A stretch of 64,000 nucleotides of DNA, from positions 2,287,499 through 2,351,498 of the forward strand of contig CM074809.1 in NCBI GenBank assembly GCA_037447605.1. Reading direction: 5' to 3'. The notes under the pieces were generated by a model. The model did not search any database. It was not told the origin of the DNA and saw only the letters and a program-made list of their open reading frames with translations. The position numbers and the translations under genes were made by a program. Shown piece by piece: positions 49,695-62,371 of the stretch (positions are counted from its first letter, which is position 1; every line of letters starts with the position of its first letter). The DNA comes from Zygnema circumcarinatum (Eukaryota > Streptophyta > Zygnematophyceae > Zygnematales > Zygnemataceae).

Positions 49695-52600
49695 ATGGCG
49701 GATGGAAAGATGGGAGAGGTGGAAGTGGGAAAGGGCAGACCTAGAGATGTGGGCGGGAGTGGAGCCGAACTGCTACCGCCGCCGCGAAAGTGTCGGAGGA
49801 GGTCTGGAACTCCTGAGAGCTCTTGTCTAAGGGATGTTGCAGAGGAGGTCGCCAGTCATCTCAGTGAAGGTTCCAGCAAGGAGACAGCTCCTCCGGAGAG
49901 GCCTGCCTCGGTGAGTTGGAGGAGGAAAAGTAGGGAATGATAGCTTTGCTTTTCTTCGGGTCCAGCAGCCAGCCTCGTCAGCCCTTTATATGTTTCCTCG
50001 TTCACAGGGTTGGTGTGTACCTGAACATTTGCACACTGTCTCCTTCTTGTAATTGCAGCGAAAGCAGGAGGGGAGATTAGGGGCGCCTATCCAGTCTCTG
50101 TCAGCCTCTGCTCCTTCTTCCCCTTTTATTTCTCCCGGGTCCTCTCCTTCCTTCTCCTACCTCCACGCAATAGGGCCTGCCAGCTGGCTGCAGGAAGTGG
50201 TTGTTCCCTTGAGCCCCGAGCCGGACTCCTCACTGCTTGAATGTTTCCGAGTATGTGATGGTGGCAATATCAAAGCCGAGGTGGCAGCACGGGCTTCTAT
50301 TATCACAGAAGCTGTTCTCTCCCGCTGTGTGGGTCATGAAGGAGGGAGAGTGGGAGGAGGCGGAGAGGATAAAGCGTGGGTGAAGGCAAGGCAAAGTGAG
50401 GCGGTGAAGCTTTACTATCGAGTGCTGGCTGCAATGTGTCGAGTTGAATCCGAGCGCCTCCGAAGCAATAATCTCACGTCTCTCCTCACAAACGAACGCT
50501 TTCAGCGATGCATGTTGGTCTGCGCAGTAGAGCTGGTTCTGGCCTGCCATCGAACCGCAGTAATGTTTCCGGAGACTCTCGCACCAATAGGTGTTACTGC
50601 GTTTGATGTGGGGAAAGTAGTAGAAAGCTTTGTTCGGCATGAGGATAGTCTTCCAGGTGAACTGAAAAGGCATCTAAACTCCTGTGACGAACGCATTCTT
50701 GAAAGCCTCGCGTGGGAAGGAGGCTCGTCGCTTTATTCCACTCTCGCTGTTGCTCGCAAGTGTCTGCTTCCAGAGATGCAGCGCCTAGAGCTTCTGCCGG
50801 GCCCGCTCCCCTCCTTGGACGAGATTGCTCTTAATACCGCTTCCAAAACAACGCTCACCTCTGCCCCTGAAACTTCGAAGGGTGAGCTTGTTTTTTTTTC
50901 ACCGCCATCCTGTCACTCGCTGCTTGTGCAGAGTTATTGGAGAACGCTTTCTGTTTATGGTGAAATCATCCATTCTTTTGTCCAGTTATTTTTTAGATAT
51001 ATGCGGCTGGAGAGGTTTCCCTGAATCGTTTGTATATTGCAGGGGCAGGCAGCCGCATCCCTGCGGAGAGCCCATGCACTTCGCCTGGGCCCTTATTGAC
51101 ATCTCCTCTTAGACCAACTAGTAGTGCTCTACATGGGGTTGGAGAGGCTCATTTGGTGCAAACTGTTCGTTCGCCTAATATGGAGCGATCATGCCCTTCT
51201 TCCGCGTTCACATCTCCTGTCAAACGAGAACCACTTTCACTCCCTCACCTGCACTCAGCTTTCGCGAGGTATATTACAGGGTTTGTCTGGTCTATGCTTT
51301 GGCTTTGCGTCGTTGACGTAGGGTTGCCTGTCAATATTTGCAAAACGTCCCTATCGAAAGAAACACGGCTCAACATGTTGGAAAAGTGTTTGTTCGTAAT
51401 CTTTGTCAGTTGACGCCTGCAGGATGAATCCATCTGAGCGTCTGTTGTAACGATTCCTAGTTGTAGGCTATCTTGGTTGCACGTGGCAAATCTGGCAGCT
51501 ATGGATGACGAAACGACCATGGGAACAATAACGACTGATTTCTCACAGTAGTGCAAGCTGCTGGTACTGAATGGTTATGGCAGATATCTAGATTGTATTG
51601 ACAGTTGTATATTAATGAATGGCAATTGATCAAAAGATCAAAAGACTACTATATGCCTGCCTGCTTTATTGAATTTCACGGCTGCTCCAGGTTTCTTGTA
51701 AGCTTCTGACTTGTCCTTGGAAGCGTATTGGGTACAGCCCGCAGAAGCCTAGCCCAACAGGTGGTGGGGAAACTTGCGCAGAAATGCAGATGAGCGTATT
51801 CTTTCGGAAGGTGAGATTACAGTCAGAGTTCAGTTATCCTTAGAGTAGAGGACAGGCGCCTTACCACGTGGGAGCTCGCCTGATTGTGCAAAGCAACTCA
51901 GTTTGAAAAGGCGTCTCCTGTTTTACGCAGGTGTTAAAGCTCGCTGCCATTCGAATAAGATCGCTCTGCGATCGGCTCCAGCAGGCGACTGTTCTGGCTG
52001 AGCAGGTGTACCGCTTAGTATCGCATGCACTACATCAGCAAACAGCCCTATTTTTCAATCGCCACCTTGACCAGATTATCCTCTCGGCTATTTATGGTGT
52101 CTCTAAAGTAAGGAGTTCCGTTCCGCTTGAGGTATGGCTTTGTTGTTACCTCCTCCAAACAGAGACGGAGTTAATTTTTGGATTCCTGTTGTTTGGGGTT
52201 TGTTCACTCTGCTGCAGGTGAGTCACTCAGCAGTGACTTTCAAGGACATCATTTCTCACTACCGCAAGCAGCCACAATGCAAGATGCATGTTTTCCGGAG
52301 TGTGCTCATTGATGGAAAGCCAGGGCCTGGAAAGGTAAGGGTTTGAGCCTCTACCTGTTTGTCCTCCGTCAAGCCCTTGCAGCTTACTGGCTTTATATTA
52401 AGTGATGGGCGCTCGTATATGAATCCTAATTTTACTTCACTTGCAGGCCAGAGGCGACATCATTCGCTTCTATAATGAGGTTTTTGTCCCAGCATGCAAA
52501 GCCTTTCTGTTACAGCTGGCACAAGCTCCGTCAGCTTCGCCTTCAAGATGCGCAGTTGACAGCAAACTTGACAGTGAGTCACCCACTCCCTTTTTGCTCA

Positions 52601-53053
52601 GCTGCTTTTGCTACACTTTGCCAGAAGGCACATCTGAGAAAACGTTTAACGCTTGATTGGTCTCGCAGCTCCTCTATCGCCATTTTCAGCACTCCCACAA
52701 GTATCCCCGAAGAAAGTTTCAGCATCACATAATGTCTACGTGTCTCCGATGCGTTCTGGCACGGTAATTTCTACTTCCCTTCACTTCTTTGGTCTTGAAG
52801 AGTTTGCTACATTGCCTACAGGTGATGTTTGCTTTCGTGTTATACTGAAACGGTGTCGTTTTGTTTTTTGTGTGGAAGCCAGGCAGAGGCACTTCTTTCA
52901 CCTCGATCACGGCAGATGTGTACTTGTCTTGGTGAAAGCAGCTCCCCATATCAAAGCCCAGCAAAAAACTTAGCTGCAATCAATAGCCGCATCAGCGCCT
53001 CTAGGTGTGCCTCTCTCCCCCTCCCCCCCCTCCCCCACCGAGCCTTAAGCTGA
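49695..53053 (+). CDS. RBR: Retinoblastoma-related protein lacking the usual N-terminal domain
   Basis: Nine exons: 49695-49910, 50059-50881, 51043-51268, 51738-51810, 51931-52107, 52218-52334, 52447-52573, 52669-52763 and 52883-53053. They give 674 residues. Pocket A is carried mostly by exon 2 (EAVKLYYRVLAAMCRVESER, NLTSLLTNERFQRCML, GVTAFDVGKVVESFVRHEDS). The spacer has SP/TP sites (LTSPLRP, FTSPVKRE). Pocket B has GGGETCAE, KLAAIRIRSL, ALFFNRHLDQIILSAIYGVS, FKDIISHYRKQPQC and IIRFYNEVFVPACK. The C-terminus has SPKKVSASHNVYVSPMRS and YQSPAKNLAAINSRIS. RBR binds and restrains E2F factors at the G1/S switch and is inactivated by CDK phosphorylation. Plant RBRs are about 1,000 residues; here only about 110 precede pocket A. 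The last exon may have a further splice near CTCTAG|GTGTG. Confidence 0.94.
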
Positions 53054-54930
53054 CGAGCATAGGCTCGTGAGTTTACCGCACTGTGCATTCAAAGCTGTGC
53101 CCTAGAAAGTTAGAAGGCACCTTACCATTTTGTTTCTTTGGAATTGTAACACGAACAGACGACTTGGTCGCCTCGAGTTCAGTGACTCGGGGAGTGATGC
53201 AGCAGGCAGTGGGCGGGCGGAGTCAGGGGGGGGGTTCTCACCAACTTTAAAACGGCCTCGTTTAGATCGATGAGCCTCCGTGCAGTCGCAGCCGGAGGAG
53301 CATGGCAGCAGCAGCAGCAGCAGCAGCAGCTCTTAAATCGCAAAACTTGCCAGGTCTGTTCCGTAGGGGCAGAACAGCTTTCGCGGAAGCACGCGCAGTG
53401 AATACAGCAGCTCACTTACACATGGCACTATGGCTGTAATCTGCATTGAGCTCCGTTGCGGGGAAGGTGGGTACAGTACAGGAATGGAAAGAGCATAGGC
53501 AGCTTGTACATGTTCAGTTTTGTGGCTAAAGTAGACCTCTGCATGCCGCACACTTCCAGTTCTACTAGAAAATATATCAGACCTAATATGCTGGAAGGCC
53601 ACTAACGTCTGCTGAACCTATACTTCGCGAAGCTGCATTTGTTGGAGTAGTACTACTTACTGACTGACAGACGGTGCAAGAATCTGGCGGAGGATTTAGA
53701 AAGGAAGGGAGGATGAAGAGGGGCCACTTATGTACAGTGTTGGAATAGTTTCGGGCCCAAAGAGAAGAGCAATATGCGTGTGCGACGCACAAGTGTGAAA
53801 ATGCAGGGCATGTCTATGGTTATCCCCTGTATCAGGTGAAGGCCCGAAAGGATTACTCAAGTCGAGTACCACTGGGCAACCTTACGACAATTTGAACGGC
53901 CCTTTTGGGTGTTTTTGTTGTGTTTTGTTTATGGGGGCACCGTGGCCCTACCCTACCCTTGGGTGTTAAGTTTGCATGGCGGAAAATGAAGGGCCCAATA
54001 TCGTGTTCCAATATCATCCATGCATTTAGGGTTTCTGGACTGCATGCGTACAATGCATGAATACAAAACGATGTTATGGTCTCGAATTGTGCTGTTGCTA
54101 TCTGCATTGGACCCACGAGCTCTCACTTCAGTTGGGGAATTGAGAACGATGCACGACTCCCTAGGCATTATTCAAAAATATTTGAATATCGGAAAATTCC
54201 TTGCTCTTTATTATCTCTGAACAGACATGTGCCTGCTGCTTTCCGGGAATCATGCCTGACAGCGTGTGTTACAGAAGCTTGAATAAGCAAAACTTTTCTC
54301 AGTATGTGTACCAGCTGCAGCTGATTTGGGGCAGCAATTTTCACTTCTTAACTTCTGACCTACACTAGGCCAGCACACTTCATTACCAACTCGAGCTTTC
54401 CGTCAGAGCCACCAAGGCAGTCCTCTGAGAGACAACAGGATGGCCTAGTTATAATTTGCGCAAAAACTGTGGACTTCCCGTAATCACCAGCCGCAAGACT
54501 GCGAAGCGAGGTCCGTAAGATCCTTCGGCATTAAACGTGTGGCAGAAGAACAAAGTCGAAAGCCTTCACGTAATTTCTGCGTAAGTTTCAACTATCACTG
54601 TAACGTATACGTATCCTCCGCCGGGCGCAACTACGGGGAGAAGCGAAAGAAAATCGAGTCAATCCACAGCTGCGGATGTTGAGTGCACAGCTTGAGATGG
54701 CAAAATTAACGTCTCAGTACGAAATGAGCAAAATTAACGTCTCAGTTCGAAATGAGCAGCTGAAGCTCATGCGTGACCAAAAACGAGGTTAATTAAACAC
54801 ATGCTGATATCAGAATGACTAATCGAATCAAGTCATTACCCGTGGACCTAAAAACAAGTGGTTGCGCGAAAAACAAAACAGCCTGCAAATTTGCGGTGTC
54901 CTCACGCTTATGGACAAAGGAATATAGCAG
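53054..54930. other. Convergent spacer with (GCA)n tract
   Basis: It lies between RBR (+) and RanBP1 (-). A (GCA)9 run after an ATG at 53302 opens a 44-codon frame that I could not join to anything in phase. A 27-bp unit (AAAATTAACGTCTCAGTACG, AAATGAGC) is duplicated at about 54703-54757. No other feature was seen. Confidence 0.5.
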
Positions 54931-56491
54931 TTACTCGGATGCCCCGGCCTTCTCCTCACCAGACTTCCCCTCAACATTGGCTTTCTCCTCACCAGCGACC
55001 TTCTCCTCACTAGCCTTTTCCACTTCAGAGGGTATCTTAAGTTCTGCCAAATCATCTGCTACCAAATCTGCCGCCTCCTTTTCCTCCTCTGAAACCGTTC
55101 CCAACAACGCAGCCATTTTATCTTGCGCTTCTTCAAATGCTGACTTGAATTTCTGAGCACCTGCGCAACCAGGGAATAATGCGCGATACCTACTTAAGCA
55201 AGAGATGCACAATGATCCTACTGACTTCAAAAACAAGTTCATAGAAAGAACCTCTAACTGACAACCAAACATATTATCGCAGATACGCTGGGCCAGATAA
55301 TCAAGACAAAAAAAACCCTAAATACAGTAAACAATCATGACGATAGCGAAAGTCTGCAGTTCAATAAAAACCACAAACAAAAAGTACATAAACGACAAAC
55401 GCAAAAAAGACTTACTTTCAACACTTCCAAAGCGCATGGTGAATAGCTCCTCCTTTAAGTCCCCGTCGGCAAAATCGTTGGCATGCCATACCCAGGTCTT
55501 GTCGCTTCCTGCATGCTCCTGCAAGACAGTGCCCGGAAGGACTGCAGAAACCAGCAACAAAAACCAAATTTATTCAGCTTTATGCATCTAGCCTCTGGCC
55601 AATCTAGAAACATAAGACATCGAAGAAGACAGAAAGTTCGAGGAAAGGAGCCAAAAAAGAATTTCATTCAAAGGTATTAGGCTGTAAACAACAAAATGTA
55701 AGGCCTCAACAACCTGAGCACTTTCTACAACAACCAGCAGGCTGCGAAGTAGACGGGAAGCAGCAAACCAGCCACAATCCCGGCATAACAGTCATGTAAC
55801 CTTTGATAAGCTAACCAGAAAATTGATTGAAGTGTTAATATAAGCGCCAAACAACTCCAAGACATCCGCCTCCGCAGATCATCAGAACTCGCGACATTTT
55901 ACATGCATGCTTCTCGAAGGTTGCTGGAGTGACCTGCATGATTTGCACAAATTTTCAAGGTCCTTTGCTGTCGCATGAGTAACCGAATCTTCTTTGACTC
56001 TTTGTGCTCCAACAGCTTTACTTGGCCGACTCCGCGCTCCTTCCACTGCGAACCATCCTTATCAAAGCGATAAAGCTTGGCCTTGCTGCAGATGAGGCAT
56101 GGACACCTCGAATTAGCAAGGAAGCCTCCAACCACCATAGCAAACGGTAAAGCAAAAACCTAGCACAGAAGCACACCTTTTCGCGGGCGACACGCTCCAG
56201 TCGCCATGCCATCAAGCTGAAATTGAATAACCATATTCATTCGAAGCCCCTGCGACAATATCAGCTCATTCATGCCTACCTCCAAAGCCCAGGGCAGATT
56301 CCTCACATGTCGAAGAGAGCATTTTCATGTTCCTCTCCTGTGCTAACCGACACCGCTTCCAGCTTCACAATTGGCGCGATGTTGGCTCCCGTATCCTCCT
56401 CCTCCCCTTTGGTGTCCGCCTCCTCTGCTGCATTACTCTGCTCCGGCTCCGTACTCTCCTCCACCTTCTCTCTGTCTTCGTCACCGGCCAT
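54931..56491 (-). CDS. RANBP1: Ran-binding protein 1
   Basis: Four exons: 56491-56307, 56085-55934, 55541-55416 and 55160-54931. They give 230 residues, matching the family's roughly 220-230. The Ran-binding domain is complete: [59 protein letters not shown] and [18 protein letters not shown]. An acidic N-terminal tail and an acidic, Lys/Glu-rich C-terminal tail with repeated GEEKA units flank it. RanBP1 binds Ran-GTP in the cytosol and aids RanGAP-driven GTP hydrolysis when export complexes are released. A stretch at about 56176-56216 ([12 protein letters not shown]) between exons 1 and 2 has splice-like ends but breaks the phase, so it was left out. The gene is head-to-head with the RSp31-like gene. 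Confidence 0.96.
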
Positions 56492-57138
56492 GTCTGTAGA
56501 TCAAAGGCAACAGAGTTCCCCCCCTTCCCTTTCCGTCCCTTAGAAACGATAGAAACGAGAACGGAGTGCAGGCGCCAAGCGAGAGCCGCCAGCCAAACCA
56601 CCCCCCGCTTCCTGCAGTCCTCTCTCCCTCCCTCGCTCTTTCTGGAAGCTTTCACGGTGCGCGTGGCGAGACTTGACGCCGCGCCCTCAAAGTGGAAAAA
56701 TCACGGAGGCCGCCCCGTCTCAATTGCGCTCCGTCTGAATGCAAAAACCTGCTCGTCTGAACAGACAGACCCTCGGGCCTAGGGGGCTAGGGGCCTAGGA
56801 ACCTAGGAGCTAGGGGCTAGGGTCGTGCCCCCCAAGCCCAACGCTGCAGATCGCAGATATTATCACACGGGTCCATGTGGATCCTGTTCGATGCTGCGTA
56901 GTTTTATGTTCCATGTATAATTAAAAAGCTGACGGGGATCCAAAACTGTATATTTAACTGTAACTGTGACACGGGACGGGTCGGGGTCGCAGCGAGTCGC
57001 ACGCGTCGCAGCACGGGAGAGTTGCGGAGGTGGCGCAGGAGGGAGGGAGGGAGTTCAGGGAGTACTGAAGGGGAAGAAAAGGTCCTGCTCTAGGGTAGCC
57101 GCTGCTGGGAAGTTGGAACGTCTGAAAGCGCGGAGGCC
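56492..57138. promoter_or_regulatory. Divergent promoter region of RanBP1 (-) and the SR protein (+)
   Basis: The start codons are 647 bp apart. The region holds a CTAGG-rich patch (56778-56823) and a GGGA-rich leader before the SR start. Unlike several other upstream regions in the window, it has no obvious GTACG cluster. Confidence 0.45.
56778..56823. repeat. CCTAGG/CTAGGGG short repeat patch
   Basis: Six overlapping CTAGG units (CCTAGGGGGCTAGGGGCCTA, then GGAACCTAGGAGCTAGGGG) lie between the two divergent genes. Confidence 0.7.
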
Positions 57139-59686
57139 ATGGCGCGGCCGGTGTTCTGTGGTAACTTCGAGTACGATGCGAGGCAGTCGGAGGTGGAGCG
57201 CATGTTTAAGAAGTTTGGAAGAGTGGAGAGGATTGACATGAAGACAGGTAGGGCGCAGCGCTGGGACTTATCAAGTTGGCAAAATATGGTTCCTTCTTGC
57301 TAGCGACGTGATTTTTCGCATTAGCAACAATGAGTGTTCAAACTGCTTGCCCTTGGCTCATGGACACCAATATAGGAGCGTGGTTGCGTTTCTCTACAGT
57401 GCTTGGCCTCCAAATTGGTCCGAAGGTAGTGAGTCTTTTTTGCATATGTTTTGTGCAAAGAGTTTCCAGCGATCTCCCGTCAAGGAGAGAGATGATGGTG
57501 GCTAAGCCTAGCACATGCAGGTGATGATACGGCATGGCATGCAGGCCTTCTTCCTTCACCCACCACTCAGCATCTCGTTACATCAGAGCACAGCCTGTCA
57601 ATTGGTCTACGCAGCGCTCCAGGACAGTTTCGTATGGCAGCAGAGGAAGACAACTTTTGGACTACCTGCTTTATGTCTACTCTCACCGTCTACGCATCGT
57701 GTTGTCATAGGAGTGAAAATTGCCACGCCCCCGGCTCTGTATCAAAACTCTTCTTTTGCCTTGAGGCGGATTGTTCCTATCTGCACGCATCAAGAGAGTT
57801 CTTCGGATGGCGACGTAGTCACAGGAGGAGGCCAGCCTGCGGGCTGCCTGCCTGAGCTATGTCCCTGCTGTGGCTCGTCCTGTGTCAACCGCCTGGGCAA
57901 CCTTGCCAAGCTCATCGCTGTCATCATCTGTTTTGCAGAGGCCTCACTTCAGGTGGTTTACTTTGTTGTCCATTTACCCCGACCCACTCGCATTTGCAAT
58001 GCAAGCTGAGGCAGCATTGCAGGAGCATGCAAGGGTCCCCACCCTTGTTTTGCCCCACGAGGTTTGATTGTTGTATCTGCACAAAGCAGGTCCAACTTCT
58101 ACAGGGGTTTGATTGTTGTTTTTATGCTTGATATCTGTGCATTTATATGGAAGTTCGCGTTTGTCTCGGTCTTCTTTGTTGGCAGGATTTGCATTCGTGT
58201 ACATGGAAGACGATCGCGATGCTGACGATGCCATAAGAGCTTTAGACAGATCTGAATTTGGTAAACAACGGCGGCGATTAGTCGTGGAATGGGCGAAGGT
58301 GCGCATTTTTCTCTCCTACTTGAGGGGTGCTCTATTACAGATGCGTTAAGTTTTGGGCTGAGGCTATCATCTCATCATGCCCTTTCGTTCTTGAGCCTCC
58401 TAGAAGAGACTTTCACTTGTTGGCAATAGCCATGCGATACTTGAGACAGTATGACTGTCTTTGTCATCATAATTATGGATAATGTTTTATACTTGAACTG
58501 ATCACGCTGCAGAACATGGCAGCTACACGACTGTGCAAATTATACAGCAGGCTGTTCCTTCAGAAATTTGACAGTATGTGGTAAAGATTTCTGTGGCTGA
58601 GAAACAGGGTGATGGAGCAATCAAACGGCGTGAGGAAGATCGGCGGTCATTGACCAAAGCAAGACCGACAAAGACATTGTTTGTTGTGAACTTTGATCCT
58701 GTCAACACTCAGGAGCGTGACTTGGAAAAGCACTTTGAACCATATGGGAAACTCGTCCGCGTTCAAATTCGCAAGAACTTTGCATTTGTGCAGTACGAAA
58801 CCCAGGATGAGGCAACTATGGCAGTAGAGAAGACAAATGGAAGGTGAATCTCAAGCACATGCATGAATAATGTCCTAGAATGTGCATTCTGAAGGATCAT
58901 GGATCTGTTGCGAGAATGTCATCATCCTTTTTGCCGGCCTGCCGGCCTGCTTATTTTCTGCTGCTGTTGTACACCTTGCAGCACTGTTGATAACCGTATC
59001 ATCACCGTGGAGTATGCAGCCCGGGAGGATGGCGATCCCCCTGGAGGCTATGGTGGTGAGCGGCGGAGGAGTCCACCTGGTCGGTATGGAAGGGATGATA
59101 GAAGAAGTCCGGAGTATGACCGGTACAGAAGGTAAGTGGTGTTTGTCGAGAGTACGAATAGTTGGTCACTGTTTTGGACTCCAGTTCATTTCAGTTCAAC
59201 TGAGCCGGTTCCTCATGATTGTGGAGATTGCGTAGCCATGCTGTGTATAGGTGATGTCAGCATCATCATTGTCCGTGGGTCTGTGTATGTTGTTGGCTGT
59301 TCTGAAACGACTGACATGCAGGGATTGGAGCCGTTTTTCGTTCTAAGAGGATTGATTTCATTTCTTTTCGCCGTCGCTGGAGTCAAATTTTCTTTTTGTG
59401 ACTTTCTAATCCATGCTGATCATGAACGCATGTTATTCACCTTGTTAGTGGTTGATGTTTTTTATTTGTGTGAGATCAACTCAGCTCGGCAGTCCCCCCA
59501 CCCTCCCCCCCCCCCCCGGGTTGTAGGCTTGTCATCTTCGGGTTTAAGCAGGTGCTTAGACTGAAATATGGAAAAGCCCTGATGCTATTGTCTGTTGCCT
59601 CAAAATGCTGCTTGTTCTGCAGCCGATCACCACCTCGAAGGTATCGCAGTCGATCCCCGGAGTATCATCCCTACCGCCGATCATAA
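57139..59686 (+). CDS. RS-subfamily SR splicing factor (RSp31-like)
   Basis: Five exons: 57139-57247, 58186-58298, 58608-58843, 58982-59131 and 59623-59686. They give 223 residues. There are two RNA-recognition motifs: the first from [20 protein letters not shown] through [20 protein letters not shown] to [10 protein letters not shown], the second from [20 protein letters not shown] through [13 protein letters not shown] to [11 protein letters not shown]. The tail is rich in RS, SPEYDRY and RYRSRSPEY units, as in the plant RS subfamily (RSp31/RSp40), but short. Such proteins bind exonic enhancers and recruit the spliceosome in nuclear speckles. Introns 1 (about 940 bp) and 4 (about 490 bp) are longest. 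In plant SR genes the early long intron often carries regulated poison exons, which is possible but not shown here. Confidence 0.95.
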
Positions 59687-62371
59687 GCACGCTGGTGCTG
59701 TACGCTCGCTTTACTGTTTGTTTTTAAAAGCAGGGGCTTGAAAAATGGTGAGAACTTGGTGATTAGCTTAGGCATCAGATGGCAAACTCTTTCACTACAG
59801 CCATTGTGTAGATTGTATGCAACACACTATGACAGTGGGATGCAGCAAGGAGACATGGAACACGGTGCAGACTGGAATACCGTATGGGCGTGGATGACAG
59901 AATAGCCAGTAGACACGATTGTGTGCGAATGAAGTGCCTGTACATGGTTAGTTGTGTGCTGAACTTACAATGATGATGTATTGACACTCACTTTTTCAAA
60001 TATTTGTCATATAATCTGGCAATCACGGGGTCCCTTCTATGGATTACACCATTCCGTTGTCGCCGATAAAGCCAAAATAAATTCCCCTTAGAGACGCTGA
60101 AGTGGTGCATATTCACAAGCAAAAGTGCCTACTCACTTGTCACCATGGCCTACCGCTCGGCCAAAGAGCACACCAATATCTAGGTATTGGTGAGTGCAAC
60201 AATCGTTGCTTTACCCGCCTGCCTGCTCGCCGTCTGCGTGCATTCGATCGTAAGGCGTCTGTCGCTCTTATTTGTAACAAGGATGAAAGTTTCAGTCCTG
60301 TTGAGTGTGTATTGCCGAGAAAGCAAGGCGAACGAGTATGATTGTTTATGGAAAAGGTAATCAGGTATCTGAAAGGCTCAACAAATCAATTAAGCTTAAA
60401 AAAAAATCATTTTCGCTTACTAAAATAAAGTTTTGTAACATGCACATAAAAAAATAAAAAAACTTGATAGATGAAACCACTTGAAGGATGTGCTGGTCCA
60501 TTTCCCTTCAGTAAGAGATTGTCCGTGGTGGAATTGACCCAAACATTGACCTTGCAACCGAGTAGTCGCCCTCTTGCCTCCACCACAATGGCGCGTCTCC
60601 GACCGCATGTACCGTACGGTAGGCCATTTTTAAAGAAGCCGCTCGGACACGCATTCCTTGACTACCACATACCGCTCGTTTCAGTCAAGGTCTTCTCCAA
60701 CACTCGCTTGTTTCCTGAGGGCAGAACAGGAGGAATCAAGGATTTTCTGCTGCTCATCTTCTGCGCTCTATCGCTGTTTCTAGGACGTTCAAAACCAGTC
60801 CAGTGTTTGCTTTGAAACACTGACGCAGTCTCTCCTTGTACCATACAGACAGTGCTTGACAGACGTGAACTCTTGCTGTCATCAAGCCGGCAGGGCGGCG
60901 TCTCTGAGTCGAGGAGCATCACATGGCTAGCCCTGCAGAGTATGTGCACACGTGAAGTTCCTGCCAGCATGCGTGACTATATGCTCCATTAGACACAGAT
61001 AAACACAGACAAGCACGTAGTCATCAGCACACGCGATCAGTAAATCTTAAAGCAATTCAGCTCAGATAGTAGAATCATCCATAACAAAGCATTTTATCCG
61101 TGGAAGGTGGTTAAATGCCACTTCAATGTCAAGCGCGTCTTCACCCCCATTTCGCTTTTGCTTGCTGAATGAATGTAACTGTTGGGGGATCACTCCATTG
61201 ATTCAAAGAAACCATAGCTAAGAAAATGACGAAACTGTTTTTAACCCTAGAGCTTCTCTATTTAGTTTGGAAACTAGTTTCTGCTACCGCCTCTGGTCAC
61301 ATTTTTCTAATTCAATGATGCCATGTAACCAACATTAGAGAAGGAGCGAGCACATTATGTAAGCTACCAGGGAGAAGCCACTGCGGTGCATAACAGGGGC
61401 ACAGAACGAGTTGGAATCAGACTTTGGTCAGTCCTGTTCAATGTTGAAGTTTATGTCACCTTGACACTTCTGACATGAATAACTTAGGCAGAATGCAGAT
61501 CATGTGGGTTTAATAAGACGAGCGTTTTGCATAGTCATCTACAGTAATCCCTTTGACCGGGAAGAGGCAGATATCAACTTGGACTTAAGGATTTCTTGAC
61601 TTTTTCAATCATCCCTCATTTTTCAAGCGGCGAAGTGTAATGGACCTCTGCTTCTATTGCACGCATATGAAAAGCGTAAATTAGGTCATTAATCTATTAA
61701 GGAAGCCATTATGAAAACAACTTTCTTTGTTTTGGCATGTAAGTGGACAGCAGTTGATACTGCCGTTTTAATCCTCAAGGAGTAGGAAGCCCATGTGCAA
61801 GTGGGCTTTTTCAAAAGAATAGATCTGTCAACAATAGTTATTTATGTTGTGGTCGACTTAAATGCAACCCACCCTGTGGTTTACGGGAGCCATCGAAAGC
61901 CTCTGGACGAAGGACTAGCGAAAGCATTTATTTTAACTAAAAAATAAAGTGTTCAATTAGTTACGTTAAGCTAGGTCTGGTTATCGTAGCCCACGGCGAA
62001 TGTTTCTAAAGGTATTTGATTTCTAAGATTCGCATGAAAACCGTCCGCAAAGAGAGTGACGTTTTTGTTATACAGCTTATGGAGTACAGCTGTTTTACTG
62101 AATTACCATAGTGAAGCATGATCGCTCGATTGGACAAAATGCCAACATGACAGAAGCACATCCAATCACCTTACAGGTGTTGCCTCACTTTTATTGATCA
62201 GTCTGCACTAATCTGAGGACACACTGAAATTTCTAGCATTGGTTCGCCAGTGGGTGACGGAAAACTTTTGAAGAAGAGTGGCACTGCTGGATCTACTTAT
62301 GCATTCATGCAAAAGCCATACTTTCATACGTTAACTGTTCTGTCCCTGGAATTCTTGAGCTTGTGTTGCAG
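59687..62371. other. Intergenic region and probable Derlin upstream sequence
   Basis: No gene was recognised. An ATG at 60587, followed by CATGTACCGTACGGTAGG, could be a short first Derlin exon (phase 2 at CC|GTACGG fits the next exon), but the 1.7-kb intron and lack of conservation make this weak. The rest is AT-richer sequence without recognised repeats. Confidence 0.4.

Noticed and set aside
53302-53670. Small gene starting with poly-Ala (GCA repeat) and a possible second exon near 53592
   Set aside because: No donor and acceptor pair keeps the frame, and neither part matches a family I recognise.
56176-56216. Possible RanBP1 exon with [12 protein letters not shown]
   Set aside because: Including it breaks the phase into the conserved KAKLYRF exon, whereas skipping it gives exact family continuity.
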